A DNA stretch of 64,000 nucleotides. Origin: JBJXGE01 sp046154185. Lineage in GTDB: Bacteria > Planctomycetota > UBA8108 > UBA1146 > JAJFFE01. The stretch lies in contig JBJXGE010000009.1 in the NCBI GenBank assembly GCA_046154185.1, positions 1 through 64,000 on the forward strand, in the 5' to 3' direction. This document shows, one piece after another, positions 8,496 to 17,836 of this stretch. Below the pieces are notes generated by a model. The model did no database searches. It saw nothing but the letters and a program-made list of their open reading frames with translations, and was not told the origin of the DNA. A program made the position numbers and the translations under genes. Within the stretch, counting starts at the first letter, position 1; the number at the start of each line of letters is the position of its first letter.

Positions 8496-9983
8496 GTGAA
8501 GTGCTTGAGCCGCCGCGCAATCATCTGGCTGTGCGTGGCTGTCAGTTATGGTGCGATCGCCGCTTCGGTTTCGCGAGCCGGCGAGCCGGAAGGACTGGCG
8601 GTCAAATTGACGGCGCTCGCGGAGGCCGCCGGCGTGGCTCCAGAATCGCTGGCCTTCGCCTTTGCGGAGCCGAACAGCGGTGCGGTCTTCGGCCATCGCT
8701 TGAACGAGCCGCAGAAGCCGGCTTCCGTCCAGAAGATTCTCACGTGCGCCGGTGCGTTGTCGCATTTGGGGCCGGATTTCGTATTAACCACCGAACTCTT
8801 TGGGGAAGGTGAGATTCACGCGGGCGTGCTCGATGGCGATCTCGTCGTCGTCGGTCGCGGTAGTCCGAATAGTCCGGAAGGGGAGCAAGATCCCTTCGGC
8901 ATTTTCCAACGCTGGTCGGCAAACCTGAAGAGTCGCGGCATCACCGCCGTGCGCGGCCGAATTCGCGCGGACGATTCGTATCTCGCCGGCGCGGCGCGCC
9001 ACGAGGACTGGCCCGTCGAGCAACACTCGGAATGGTATTGTGCGCCGTCGGGAAGTCTCAACGTCAACGACAATTGTTTGCTCGTGCGCATCGTCGCGAA
9101 AGCCGAGCGCATCGATGTTGAACTCGAGCCGAGTGTCAGTCCGTTTCGAGTCGTCAAGAAACTCGTCGCCGTCAAGGATCCCAAACAACACGTTTTCTCC
9201 GTCGAGCGGAGTCGCTTGAGTCCCGAGATCGTCGTGAGCGGACGTTTTCTTGCGGGCGGCGGAACCCGCGAACACTGGATCGCCATCGACGCGCCGACCG
9301 AGTTTTTCGTCGCGGCTCTGCGCTGGGTGCTCGCGAAGCACGGCATTGAAGTGCGCGACGAAGCGCTCGAGCCAAAACTGGCGAGCGCACGCGTCTTGTT
9401 CGATCGCCATTCGATCGCGCTCGCGCCGGTCCTCGCGCGCGTCCTTAAAGACAGTCAGAATCTCTACGCCGATTGTCTTCTGCGCATCGTCGGTCGCGAG
9501 CGCGGCGGCGACGGCAGCTTCGCGAGCGGCGCCGACGCGTTGGAGAGTTTGCTCGCGACGACGGCGCTGAAATCCGTCGGAACCGCTGGCCTGTCGGTGC
9601 GCGACGGTTCGGGACTCTCGCACTCGAACCGCGTCACGCCGGCGCAGCTTGTCGCCGTCTTGGATTTCGCGCAGCGTGAACCATGGGCAAAAGAACTGCG
9701 CGCCGCGCTCGCCGTGGGCGGCGTCGACGGCACATTGCGAAAGCGGTTCGCCAACAGCGCTTTGAGCGGCGTCGTCGTCGCGAAGACGGGCCACTTGAAT
9801 GGCGTGACAACGCTCGCCGGTTATCTAGACACGAGCCGCGGCGCAGTGAGTTTCGCCTTTCTCTACACTGGTCCGTCCGCGAAGTTGCGCGCTGCTGAAT
9901 CTTGGCAACAACGGGCCCTCGAAGAGCTGCTTTCGCACTATGGACCGAAACCAGCGGCTCCGCCGTCGGAACGGCAGTTGTAA
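8496..9983 (+). CDS. dacB: D-alanyl-D-alanine carboxypeptidase/endopeptidase, PBP4 family
   Basis: A 495-residue class C penicillin-binding protein that trims peptidoglycan stem peptides or cross-links in the periplasm. All three serine-peptidase motifs are present: SVQK at 77-80 (KPASVQKILTCAGAL) with the nucleophilic Ser, SQN at 320-322 (KDSQNLYADCLLR), and KTG at 430-432 (VVAKTGHLNGVTTLAGY). The DGSGLSHSNR segment is typical of the DacB family. GTG at 8496 is preceded by AGAG and gives an N-terminal signal peptide (CLSRRAIIWLCVAVSYGAIA). Length agrees with family members near 480-500 residues. Transcribed alone, with the sigma-54 regulator 217 bp downstream. Confidence 0.93.
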   Translation: MKCLSRRAIIWLCVAVSYGAIAASVSRAGEPEGLAVKLTALAEAAGVAPESLAFAFAEPNSGAVFGHRLNEPQKPASVQKILTCAGALSHLGPDFVLTTELFGEGEIHAGVLDGDLVVVGRGSPNSPEGEQDPFGIFQRWSANLKSRGITAVRGRIRADDSYLAGAARHEDWPVEQHSEWYCAPSGSLNVNDNCLLVRIVAKAERIDVELEPSVSPFRVVKKLVAVKDPKQHVFSVERSRLSPEIVVSGRFLAGGGTREHWIAIDAPTEFFVAALRWVLAKHGIEVRDEALEPKLASARVLFDRHSIALAPVLARVLKDSQNLYADCLLRIVGRERGGDGSFASGADALESLLATTALKSVGTAGLSVRDGSGLSHSNRVTPAQLVAVLDFAQREPWAKELRAALAVGGVDGTLRKRFANSALSGVVVAKTGHLNGVTTLAGYLDTSRGAVSFAFLYTGPSAKLRAAESWQQRALEELLSHYGPKPAAPPSERQL

Positions 9984-10073
9984 AGTTCGGTTACAGCCAA
10001 CGACACGGCCCGGCTCGGCAGTAAATCGGCGGTAGTCGTGAAGTTTGACCGGCGCCACGGCAAAAATATTCTC

Positions 10074-10110
10074 AAAAAAACCCCTGCAATTTGTAAGGAG
10101 GGTTTTACAA
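10074..10110 (+). promoter_or_regulatory. Hairpin-forming AT-rich segment upstream of the pseudopilin operon
   Basis: An AT-rich island in otherwise GC-rich DNA carries the inverted repeat AAAACCC (10077-10083) and GGGTTTT (10100-10106), overlapping a second one, TTGTAA/TTACAA (10091-10096, 10105-10110). It lies between dacB and the sigma-54 activator. It could terminate dacB transcription or act as an operator or leader hairpin for the operon. The T-run is short (four), so a terminator call is weak. Confidence 0.35.
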
Positions 10111-10200
10111 TCCGGGCCCGAGTGGGTTCCGCTCGCCGCGCCGAGCGGTCGAGTTCCCTCCACCGAAAAGTCGCACTCGAGGCGCTCAGAAAAGGTCCCG

Positions 10201-12261
10201 TTGTCGACCACGCCACCCGCTGAACACACTCCTCGCAAGGCGCCGGCCCGCGTGATTATTCGCGAGAACGGCACTGAGCGCATCGTGGAAATCACGACGC
10301 CCGAAGTGCACATCGGTCGCTCCAAAGAGAATCAAATCGAGATCGACGATATTTCCAGCTCGCGACGTCACTGCAAGATCAGCCAGAGCGCCGCGGCCTT
10401 CATGATCGAAGATCTGCAGAGCCGCAACGGCACGCTCGTCAACGGCATCCTCATCCGCAAGCAAGAGCTGCACGACGGCGATTGCATCGAGATCGGCAAG
10501 ACGCGCTTGTTCTTTGGCCGCGTCCCGACGCTGGAATTGACGCGCACCGAGACGGCGACCGACACGCTGTTGTTGTCGACTGAGTTTTTCATGGAGCCGC
10601 TCACCGAAGTGTCGGAGAGTTCGCAGGTCGAACTGCTTCAGCGCGAACGCGAGATCTTTTTGCGACTGCTCCGAATCACGAAGCGGCTTTGCCAAATGCG
10701 CCAGCTTCCGGAGTTGCTCGACACGATTCTCGACACCGTCCTCGAAATCACCGGCGCCGAACGTGGCTTCATCATCTTGAATGACGGTGGCGAGCTCAAA
10801 ACAAAGACGTCGCGCAACATCGACAAGGAGGCCGTCAAGAAAGCGGAGCTCAAAGTGAGCCATTCGCTCTCGCGGCAAGTGCTTGCGACCGGTCGCTCGA
10901 TATTGACCGGCGACGCGCGCGCCGACTCGCAAACCAAGGATTACAAATCGGTCGTCGACCTCAAGCTCGAGTCGGTCATGTGCGTGCCGCTCCAGATTCG
11001 CGGACAGAATGTCGGCGTGATCTACGTCGACAATCGTTTCGAAGCGGAAGCGTTCCAGCGCTCGCAACTGCGCTTTGTCGAGTTTCTCGCCGACCAAGCG
11101 GGAATTTTCATCGAGAACGCGCGCCTCTTCGAGGAAGCGCACTTGAAGCAAGAGGATCTGCGCAAGGCGAAGGAAGAAGCGGAGTACCTCAATCGTCAAT
11201 TCCAAGAGCTGCTGCTCGCGCGCGACCTCCAGCTCAAGGAAGTGACCGATCTCGTCACGCGGCGGCCCGAGCGCAGCTTCAAGTATGACTACAGCCACAT
11301 CGTGACGAAGAGCGGCAAGATGCATCAGCTCTTCGAGATTCTCGACCGTGTCATCGACACCGATATTCCGGTGTTGATTCAAGGCGAAAGCGGCACCGGC
11401 AAGGAGCTCATAGCACAAGCGATTCACACGCAGGGGAAGCGCGCGAAGGCGCCCTTTGTCTCGCAAAACTGCGCGGCGATTCCGCCGAATCTGCTCGAGA
11501 GCGAATTCTTCGGTCACGTCAAAGGCTCGTTCACGGGCGCGGTCGCCAACAAGAAGGGCCTCTTCGAGATCGCCCACGGCGGTACGCTGTTTCTCGACGA
11601 AATCGGCGATATGAGTCTCGACCTGCAAACCAAGTTGTTGCGCGTGCTCGAAGACGGCCAGATTCGGCCGGTCGGCGGTCGCGAACACATCAAAGTGGAC
11701 GTGCGAATCTTGTCGGCGACCAATCGACCGTTACAGGAAATGATCCGGCGCAGTGAGTTTCGCGAGGATCTCTATTACCGCCTCAATGTCATCAATATCA
11801 CGCTGCCGCCGTTGCGCGATCGACGCGAAGATATTCCGCTGCTGACTGAGTTCTTCATCGAGCGTGCGTGCGAACGCGCTGGCCGCGAGCGCCCGAAGAT
11901 GGACGCGAACACGCTCTATCTGCTCTACAACTACGATTGGCCCGGCAATATTCGCGAACTCGAGAACGAAGTGTCGCGACTCTGCGCGCTCGCGGACGGC
12001 GTGATCAATCGCGACTTGCTCAGTTTGTCGGTGCTCGCCGGCCGCGGTGGCTCCGGCGCATTGCGGGCCGAAGGCACGCTCAAGGAGCGTGTCACCGATG
12101 CGAAGGAAGAACTCGAGCGGAACCTGATCGAGAAGTCGTTGAGCGACTCAGATTGGAACAAGAGTCGCACCGCGCGGCTCTTGGGTGTCTCGCGTCCGAC
12201 GCTTGACCAAAAGATCGAGAAATACGGAATCCAGCGACCGGAGAAGAAGAAGAACGGATAA
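10201..12261 (+). CDS. Sigma-54-dependent activator with FHA, GAF, AAA+ and Fis-type HTH domains
   Basis: About 686 residues. An N-terminal FHA domain (VHIGRSKENQIEIDDISSSR, then IEDLQSRNGTLVNG) reads phosphothreonine. A GAF domain follows (LDTVLEITGAERGFIILNDGG to GVIYVDNRF), then a coiled linker. The sigma-54 AAA+ domain has Walker A GESGTGKE, the sigma-54 loop as GSFTGA rather than canonical GAFTGA, and Walker B GGTLFLDEIGD. A Fis-type helix-turn-helix ends the protein (SDWNKSRTARLLGVSRPTL). TTG at 10201 has AAAGG five bases upstream; GTG at 10252 is an alternative just before the FHA fold. It heads the pseudopilin operon with three bases before the next gene, so it probably controls that operon in response to phosphorylation and a GAF ligand (inference). 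Confidence 0.9.
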   Translation: MSTTPPAEHTPRKAPARVIIRENGTERIVEITTPEVHIGRSKENQIEIDDISSSRRHCKISQSAAAFMIEDLQSRNGTLVNGILIRKQELHDGDCIEIGKTRLFFGRVPTLELTRTETATDTLLLSTEFFMEPLTEVSESSQVELLQREREIFLRLLRITKRLCQMRQLPELLDTILDTVLEITGAERGFIILNDGGELKTKTSRNIDKEAVKKAELKVSHSLSRQVLATGRSILTGDARADSQTKDYKSVVDLKLESVMCVPLQIRGQNVGVIYVDNRFEAEAFQRSQLRFVEFLADQAGIFIENARLFEEAHLKQEDLRKAKEEAEYLNRQFQELLLARDLQLKEVTDLVTRRPERSFKYDYSHIVTKSGKMHQLFEILDRVIDTDIPVLIQGESGTGKELIAQAIHTQGKRAKAPFVSQNCAAIPPNLLESEFFGHVKGSFTGAVANKKGLFEIAHGGTLFLDEIGDMSLDLQTKLLRVLEDGQIRPVGGREHIKVDVRILSATNRPLQEMIRRSEFREDLYYRLNVINITLPPLRDRREDIPLLTEFFIERACERAGRERPKMDANTLYLLYNYDWPGNIRELENEVSRLCALADGVINRDLLSLSVLAGRGGSGALRAEGTLKERVTDAKEELERNLIEKSLSDSDWNKSRTARLLGVSRPTLDQKIEKYGIQRPEKKKNG

Positions 12262-12264
12262 GTG

Positions 12265-14910
12265 ATGAAGCCGAGGATGGTGATCGAAGAGGAAGGTCAA
12301 CGGCGCGAGCTCGAATGCGCCGCGCAGCCGATCACGATCGGTCGCGATGTGCATTGCGACATCGTCATTCGCGATGCGATGTCGTCGCGGCGGCACGTCC
12401 GCGTGGTACCGGAAGCCGAGCATTACGTCATGGAAGATCTCGGCTCTTCGAACGGCACGGTCTTGAATGGTCGCAGTGTGAAGCGCGCAGTCCTGAACTC
12501 GGGTGACGTAATTCAAGTCGGCGAGGTGCGCATCACTTTTCAAGCCGGGGCCGCGACAGTATCGCAAGCAAACGCGGGGCAACCGAACGTCGTTGCATCG
12601 AGCGAAGAGACTTCCAAACCCGTGACCGTGGCCAATGTGCTGCCTGAGAAGATCACGTTGAACATCGTCGGCGGCGACCGAAATGGCGAAAGTATCGCAG
12701 TGGAACAAACGCCGTTTCGATTCGGACGCCGTTCGGACAACGACGTGGTTTTGCCGGATAACCGCGTTTCCGGGCATCACGCGAACATCGAACACGATGC
12801 GCAAGGTTGGCACATTGTCGATCTCGATTCCGGGAACGGCACGTTTATCGGTCAGCAACGCGTGAAGCGCTATCGGCTCCGCAACGACGATCGCATCGTC
12901 ATCGGTTTGACGACGTTTGTCGTGCGTGGCCTCGGCGAGCGCGCCACGACCAGCAATACTGGCGGCGGCATGGCCGGCGCCGAAGCTCTCGATCAGCAGT
13001 CGGCGCCGACGAAAATCGCCAACTCCAGTTCCGCCGGCGTTCGCCGCGCACCCGCCACCTCGTTGGCGAGCGCGCCGGTGCTGATCGGGGAAGACACTCG
13101 ACGCGTCGACGTGCGCGCGGAGGCGGTGAGCGCCGGCCCGTTGCAAGCGGTGTGGACGGCGCTGTTCGGACTCTCGCTCCTCGTGATTCTGTGGTTCGGC
13201 TACTCACAGGTGCGCGAGTACGTGGCGGTCCGCAGCCCGCAAGCCGACGTCGCGAATTTGCTCACCAATTCTTCGTTCGAAACCGTGTCGCCGACCGGTG
13301 AGATTGTCGGTTGGAGAGTGGACCCGGCGTGCGACGCCGCCAGTATCGAGTCGGTGGAAGGTGGCGCGGGTCATGGCACGCGCGGCTTGTTGCTCAAAGG
13401 TACCGGGCCCGGCAAATCGGGCTACGCGCGCGCGTTCCACAGTGAAGAACGCAGCGTGGGGGATGGCGCGATCGAGATTACCGGACAGATTCGCAATGAC
13501 AGTTTCGAACTCGCGGCCCTCTCGATCGACTGGCTCGCGCGAACCGGAGATGGCTTCGAACTCATCGCGCAATCGTTCTCGCCGGTTCTCAAGCGCGGTG
13601 CCGTTTACCGCAACATCGGCGGTACCTTTGCGCCACCGGCGGGGCGCGTGGTCGACATGTGTCGAGTCGCCATTCTTGGGCAGGGCCCGGGTTCGCTCGA
13701 AGCAGATAATTTCGTCATGAAGACCGTTCCCATTCCCGACGGCGCAACCGCGCTCGAACTGGCGTTGCCGGCGGCGCCGGGCGGCGGACGGGACCTGCGA
13801 TTGAGCTTTGAGCCGAACGGTTCGTTCGCGGTGCTGAAGAGTCGGGATGTGATGTTGCGCAATGTGCGGCTCGCGGTTGCGCGTGAGGCGATGATGCCGC
13901 TCGGACAATTACTGCCGCTCTCGAGCGACTTGATGGCGCTCGATCCGGGCGGCTCGATGCGCGCGAGTTTCGCGCTCGCGGGCGGCGGCGCGGAAAGCGC
14001 CCTGGTCGTCGATCAACTGGCGCAAATCAACGACGACGCGGTCAAAGTCTCGTACCAAGTCACGAGCGGGAGCGCGACCGACCAACTCATGGTGATCGTC
14101 GAATTCGAGCAGCGCGCGGAGAAACTGCCGATGACCGCGTTTCTCGGCGGTGTCGCGCTGAGCGCGCCCGGGGCGCGTATGGCCGATTTAGCGGGCGTCG
14201 AACTCGATGAACTCGTGCTGGGGGATCGCGGCGATCAGATCATTTGCGAGTTATCCGCCGTTGTTCGAGTCGCGTTCGTTGAGCCGGAATTGACGCGCGG
14301 CGTTCGGACTCTGGCGCTTCGACCGATCGAGCCGCCCCCGCGCGGCACGCTCGATATCTATTTGAGCTCGGTCTCGTCGCGTGAAGAGCAGCGCATCGAA
14401 GAAGTGCTTGCCGCCGCCACGCTCGCGCAGCAGCAACAGCGGCCCGGCGTCGCGATCGGCCAGCTCACGGCGTTGACGGCGGAATTCCCCTGGCGGAAAG
14501 ATCTGCAAGAGCGCGCGCGACAATTGCGCGAGGAGATGTTGACTCTCGGCCGCGTGCGGCTCGCGACACTCAAGGCGATCCAAGCCGATTTCGCTGCCCA
14601 CCCGAACCGCGCAATCCTCGACGTGTTTCGCTTGCGGGCGAGCGAGCTGGAGACGGCGTACGCCGGGACGCCGCTCGCGGACGAAGTCGCGACGCTGCGC
14701 AAAGAGCTGTCGGACAAATTGAGCGGCCAAGACGAAGCGCGCGCGCGCGCGCAAGCGCAGAAATTGCTCGAAGTGGCGCGTCGACATTACGACGCCCAGC
14801 GCGACCAGATTTCTCGGTTCTTCGCGGAATGTGTCATCGAGTCGCAACCGGATAGCGAAGCCGCCGCCACGGCGCGGCAGATGGTGAGGATGATCGAAGC
14901 CCGCAACTAG
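12265..14910 (+). CDS. Double-FHA transmembrane protein
   Basis: An 881-residue protein. Two cytoplasmic FHA domains occupy about residues 18-95 (ITIGRDVHCDIVIRDAMSSR, EDLGSSNGTVLNG) and 140-220 (FRFGRRSDNDVVLPDNRVSG, VDLDSGNGTFIG). After a linker, one membrane helix lies near 293-312 (TALFGLSLLVILWFGYSQV). The outer part first resembles a carbohydrate-binding-type beta-sandwich (NLLTNSSFETVSPTGEIVGW) and ends in a charged, probably coiled-coil region. The order suggests a phosphorylation-sensing scaffold linking the cytoplasm to the secretion or pilus platform encoded next. ATG at 12265 directly follows the upstream stop; GTG 12262 is possible. No enzymatic motif is visible. Confidence 0.85.
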   Translation: MKPRMVIEEEGQRRELECAAQPITIGRDVHCDIVIRDAMSSRRHVRVVPEAEHYVMEDLGSSNGTVLNGRSVKRAVLNSGDVIQVGEVRITFQAGAATVSQANAGQPNVVASSEETSKPVTVANVLPEKITLNIVGGDRNGESIAVEQTPFRFGRRSDNDVVLPDNRVSGHHANIEHDAQGWHIVDLDSGNGTFIGQQRVKRYRLRNDDRIVIGLTTFVVRGLGERATTSNTGGGMAGAEALDQQSAPTKIANSSSAGVRRAPATSLASAPVLIGEDTRRVDVRAEAVSAGPLQAVWTALFGLSLLVILWFGYSQVREYVAVRSPQADVANLLTNSSFETVSPTGEIVGWRVDPACDAASIESVEGGAGHGTRGLLLKGTGPGKSGYARAFHSEERSVGDGAIEITGQIRNDSFELAALSIDWLARTGDGFELIAQSFSPVLKRGAVYRNIGGTFAPPAGRVVDMCRVAILGQGPGSLEADNFVMKTVPIPDGATALELALPAAPGGGRDLRLSFEPNGSFAVLKSRDVMLRNVRLAVAREAMMPLGQLLPLSSDLMALDPGGSMRASFALAGGGAESALVVDQLAQINDDAVKVSYQVTSGSATDQLMVIVEFEQRAEKLPMTAFLGGVALSAPGARMADLAGVELDELVLGDRGDQIICELSAVVRVAFVEPELTRGVRTLALRPIEPPPRGTLDIYLSSVSSREEQRIEEVLAAATLAQQQQRPGVAIGQLTALTAEFPWRKDLQERARQLREEMLTLGRVRLATLKAIQADFAAHPNRAILDVFRLRASELETAYAGTPLADEVATLRKELSDKLSGQDEARARAQAQKLLEVARRHYDAQRDQISRFFAECVIESQPDSEAAATARQMVRMIEARN

Positions 14911-14999
14911 CCACAGATCAATCGCGCGGAGCGCTTGATCTGGGTGCTGGAACTCGCCCAGGAGTGCGAGTGTAAATCTCGCTCAAGAACGGTGTAGGA

Positions 15000-16607
15000 A
15001 TGTTGAACGCGAATTCTGTTGGGATCGAAGAGGGTTCGGAGGCGACGCGCGTACTCGCCATGCGTGGCGGCACGGGGCATCTGCAAGTTTCGAAAGCCAT
15101 CAAACTCACTGGCGCTGAAGAACGTGGACCCGCCGCGGTCGGACTCAAGCTGCGCACGGAGCGCCTCGCCAGTAACGGTATTTGCCTCGGAATCGGCGGT
15201 TCGCAATTGACGTTGCGTTACAACCTAGTGCCGCCGGTACCGGATTTTCGCCTGCAGTTGATCATGAAGTATGAAGTCGAAGGGATGGCCGAGAAGTCGA
15301 GCGAGCCGCTCAGCGCCGATTGGCGGAAGCTCGAGATTCCGGAGAGCCAAGGCGACGACAACGTGTTGCTCGTGGCAATGGGCAAAGAGTCGCTGATCAA
15401 GCCGCAAGTGGAGGCCTATCAGACGGCGGGAGCGCGCGTGCGCCTGGTGATGCCGCACCCCATCGCGCTTTATCACGCCTACCGACAACCCCATAAAACC
15501 GCGCCGCGCGAAACCGTGCTGTTGGCGGATCTCGGCGGGCGCGAATCACACGTCGCGCTCGTCGCCGATGGTCGGCTGCTGTTTGCGCGCACCGTCGGTT
15601 TCGGCGGCGGACGCGTCGATGATGCGCTCGCCGGCGCGCTCGGCGTCGACAGCGCGCACGCCCGCGCGGCCAAAGAGAAACTGGTCGCCGGGACGTTGGC
15701 CGGCCACCTCACTGAGAACATCCAGCCGGCGCTGCGCGGCATTTTTGGGCAAGTGCTTTCGATGCTGCAGTCGTCCGTGAGTTTCTGTCGTTCGCAAACC
15801 AAAGTCGCCGAGCTGCGCATCGATCGCGTGCTGCTCAGCGGCTACACGGCGCTCTTGCCGGGTCTCAACACGTACCTCGAGTCGAGTCTCCGCATGCCGG
15901 TCGAATTGCATCAACCGGCGGTCGCGCCGCCGGGCGGCTGGCCGGGTCATCCGTGCGAATGGGTGACGGCGTTTGGACTCGCGGCCGGTGCGCTCGATAG
16001 CGAGCATTTCTATCTCGATCTGTTGCCAGCTGCATTCAAGGAACGCCGCCATTTCCGCGAACGCACTTTTTTCATGTACGCCGCCGCGGCCGTGCTTGGC
16101 GTCGCGCTGCTCATCAAGTTCGGCAGTGCTTACGCGGCGGGCGCGAGTAACAACGCGCTCGCCGAGCGCTACGAGAACGACAAGACCCGAGTCGACAGCT
16201 ACAACGCTGAGCACGTAAGTGCCGTGAAGCACAATGCGCAACTGCAGACTCACATCGAGCGCACATCGCGCGAAGTGCTGGTGAGCGCGCTGCCGGCGAC
16301 GGTCTTAGCCCAATTGGGCGCGATCACGCCGGCCGCGATCTCCATCGACGAGGTAAGAACCACGCGCATCGAAGAGACGGCCCGGGTCTTCTTAATGATC
16401 GAGATCATCGGCAAGGCTGACAATTCAGACCGCAACGGACTCGAGCATGTCGCCGTCTTGAAAGCGAATCTCGAGAAGATCCCGGGGCTCTTCGTGACGC
16501 CCGAGCTTGGCAAGCGCGAAGGCGGCCACTACCCGTTCAAGTTGCAGGTGTCGCCCGACAAGGACGGTCCAGCCAAGGGCAACTGGCCGACGACAGGAAA
16601 AAAATAG
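15000..16607 (+). CDS. PilM-PilN-like fusion, type IV pilus/T2SS inner-membrane platform
   Basis: A 535-residue protein. Residues 1 to about 340 have the actin-like ATPase fold of PilM/GspL (VLLADLGGRESHVALVADGRLLFARTVGFGGG, and the late LLSGYTALLPGLNTYLESSL motif). One membrane helix follows at about 355-380 (FFMYAAAAVLGVALLIKFGSAYAAG), then a coiled coil and a ferredoxin-like periplasmic domain resembling PilN (ALPATVLAQLGAITPAAISIDEV). In most organisms these are two proteins, or the single GspL; the fused order here is GspL-like. It would bind the cytoplasmic ATPase and connect to PilO. The PilO-like gene starts six bases downstream. The N-terminal first strand is atypical, so the exact ATPase subdomain fit is moderately certain. 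Confidence 0.82.
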   Translation: MLNANSVGIEEGSEATRVLAMRGGTGHLQVSKAIKLTGAEERGPAAVGLKLRTERLASNGICLGIGGSQLTLRYNLVPPVPDFRLQLIMKYEVEGMAEKSSEPLSADWRKLEIPESQGDDNVLLVAMGKESLIKPQVEAYQTAGARVRLVMPHPIALYHAYRQPHKTAPRETVLLADLGGRESHVALVADGRLLFARTVGFGGGRVDDALAGALGVDSAHARAAKEKLVAGTLAGHLTENIQPALRGIFGQVLSMLQSSVSFCRSQTKVAELRIDRVLLSGYTALLPGLNTYLESSLRMPVELHQPAVAPPGGWPGHPCEWVTAFGLAAGALDSEHFYLDLLPAAFKERRHFRERTFFMYAAAAVLGVALLIKFGSAYAAGASNNALAERYENDKTRVDSYNAEHVSAVKHNAQLQTHIERTSREVLVSALPATVLAQLGAITPAAISIDEVRTTRIEETARVFLMIEIIGKADNSDRNGLEHVAVLKANLEKIPGLFVTPELGKREGGHYPFKLQVSPDKDGPAKGNWPTTGKK

Positions 16608-16613
16608 GCAGGC

Positions 16614-17426
16614 ATGGCAAATCTCAAATTGATCTGGGCGAAGCACCAACGATTTCTGCTGCAGATCGCGGCGGGACTCGCCGTGTTCTTGCTGATGTTC
16701 CTCGGCGCCGGGAGCTACGAATCGAGCGCCAACGACGAACGGATCGCTCGTCGCCAATCCTTTGATGCGTTACAGGAGCGACTCAACAAGCTGGATGTCA
16801 AAGGCCCGCGTGAAATCGCCCAGCGCCAAGTTTACGAGGCGCGCTTTCAAAACCTGCTCGAAGCGGTGTCGGTGACGAGTGGTGCCAAGATTCAGGCGCC
16901 GCCAGATAGCGGCGACATCCAATTCGTGAAGAAATTCGAGCAAAGCTGGTCGACTTTTACGGATCGCGCTGACCGCGTCGGTATGCGCTACCCGGTGAGC
17001 AAGGACATTACCTTTGGTGTTGGCTCGCACTTGACTGCGGAAGAGTGGAATGATCGCTACGTGCAACTCGACATGCTCGATCGGTTTTTGAATGTCGCGG
17101 TCGACCAAAAGGTGCGTCAGCTCAATTCCATCCAGCCGCTCGACGTGGCGCAAGAGAGTTTTCCCAACGACAAGGAACAAGCTCTGCTTCGCCACAGCAT
17201 TCAGATCGAGCTGCTCTGTGAGTACGCGCAATTGCTCGCTTTGCTCGAGAGTTTCCAGCAGCCAGGACGCTACCTCGGTCTCGAACTCGAAAGTGTTACG
17301 CGCGATCCGCGGGCCGGCGCGGCCTTACTCAAGTGCACTCTGACACTCGTCGGTGTTGAGATCGGCAAGCCCCGGCAAGAACTCAAGCCGGGTACGCGGT
17401 CGCCAAAGGGGAGAAAGAGACTATGA
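16614..17426 (+). CDS. PilO/GspM-like inner-membrane platform protein
   Basis: A 270-residue bitopic protein: short cytoplasmic N-terminus, one membrane helix at about 14-34 (FLLQIAAGLAVFLLMFLGAG), a coiled coil (ARRQSFDALQERLNKLDVKG), and a periplasmic domain of PilO character whose late segment EYAQLLALLESFQQPGRYLGLELESV matches the usual Y..l..fl..le...r...i..l pattern. Its position immediately after the PilM-PilN fusion and before a PilP-like gene is the canonical pilMNOP order. It is expected to dimerise with the PilN-like domain. Sequence similarity is weak, so the call relies on topology and synteny. Confidence 0.72.
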   Translation: MANLKLIWAKHQRFLLQIAAGLAVFLLMFLGAGSYESSANDERIARRQSFDALQERLNKLDVKGPREIAQRQVYEARFQNLLEAVSVTSGAKIQAPPDSGDIQFVKKFEQSWSTFTDRADRVGMRYPVSKDITFGVGSHLTAEEWNDRYVQLDMLDRFLNVAVDQKVRQLNSIQPLDVAQESFPNDKEQALLRHSIQIELLCEYAQLLALLESFQQPGRYLGLELESVTRDPRAGAALLKCTLTLVGVEIGKPRQELKPGTRSPKGRKRL

Positions 17427-17836
17427 GCTGGAACAAGGAAAAAGCAGTGTTCGCCGCCAGCATCGTGCTGTTGGTGTTAGTCGTGGTGACGACTGCAAAG
17501 TCCTGGCTCGCCGGTCGCGAATCCGCGGTGCCCGAACTTTCCGAGCCGCGACCAGCTGGGGACTTGAAACTGCGTACGACCGTCGATCTCGCTTGGTTCA
17601 AGGTCGCCGTGGCAGACATTCCATTGCGCAATCCCTACCAAGCGCAGTCCGATTGGCAAGCCGCGCAGCCTGATCCGCTGCGGCAACCACCGCTCGGTCC
17701 GTTGGCGCGACGCGTGCCCGTGCCCGCCACGCTGGCGGCGGCGCGCGGCGCGCGCCCTCTGCGGGAAGCGACTCCGCCGGCGAATCGCGACGAGGCGACC
17801 GAAGAATCGGCGCCGTCGAAGGGAGCGCCGAAGTGA
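17423..17836 (+). CDS. Small bitopic protein in the PilP position
   Basis: A 137-residue protein with an N-terminal membrane anchor at about 9-27 (VFAASIVLLVLVVVTTAKSWL) and a proline- and alanine-rich outer tail. The segment FKVAVADIPLRNPYQAQSDW recalls the conserved 'rnPF' region of PilP/GspC linkers that reach towards the secretin. There is no folded HR domain of normal PilP size, so it may be a reduced version. It overlaps both neighbours by 4 bp (ATGA, GTGA), indicating a tightly coupled operon. Function is inferred from location. Confidence 0.6.
   Translation: MSWNKEKAVFAASIVLLVLVVVTTAKSWLAGRESAVPELSEPRPAGDLKLRTTVDLAWFKVAVADIPLRNPYQAQSDWQAAQPDPLRQPPLGPLARRVPVPATLAAARGARPLREATPPANRDEATEESAPSKGAPK

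Noticed and set aside
10186..11688. Long minus-strand frame opposite the sigma-54 activator
   Set aside because: Walker A/B, FHA and GAF motifs all lie on the plus strand.
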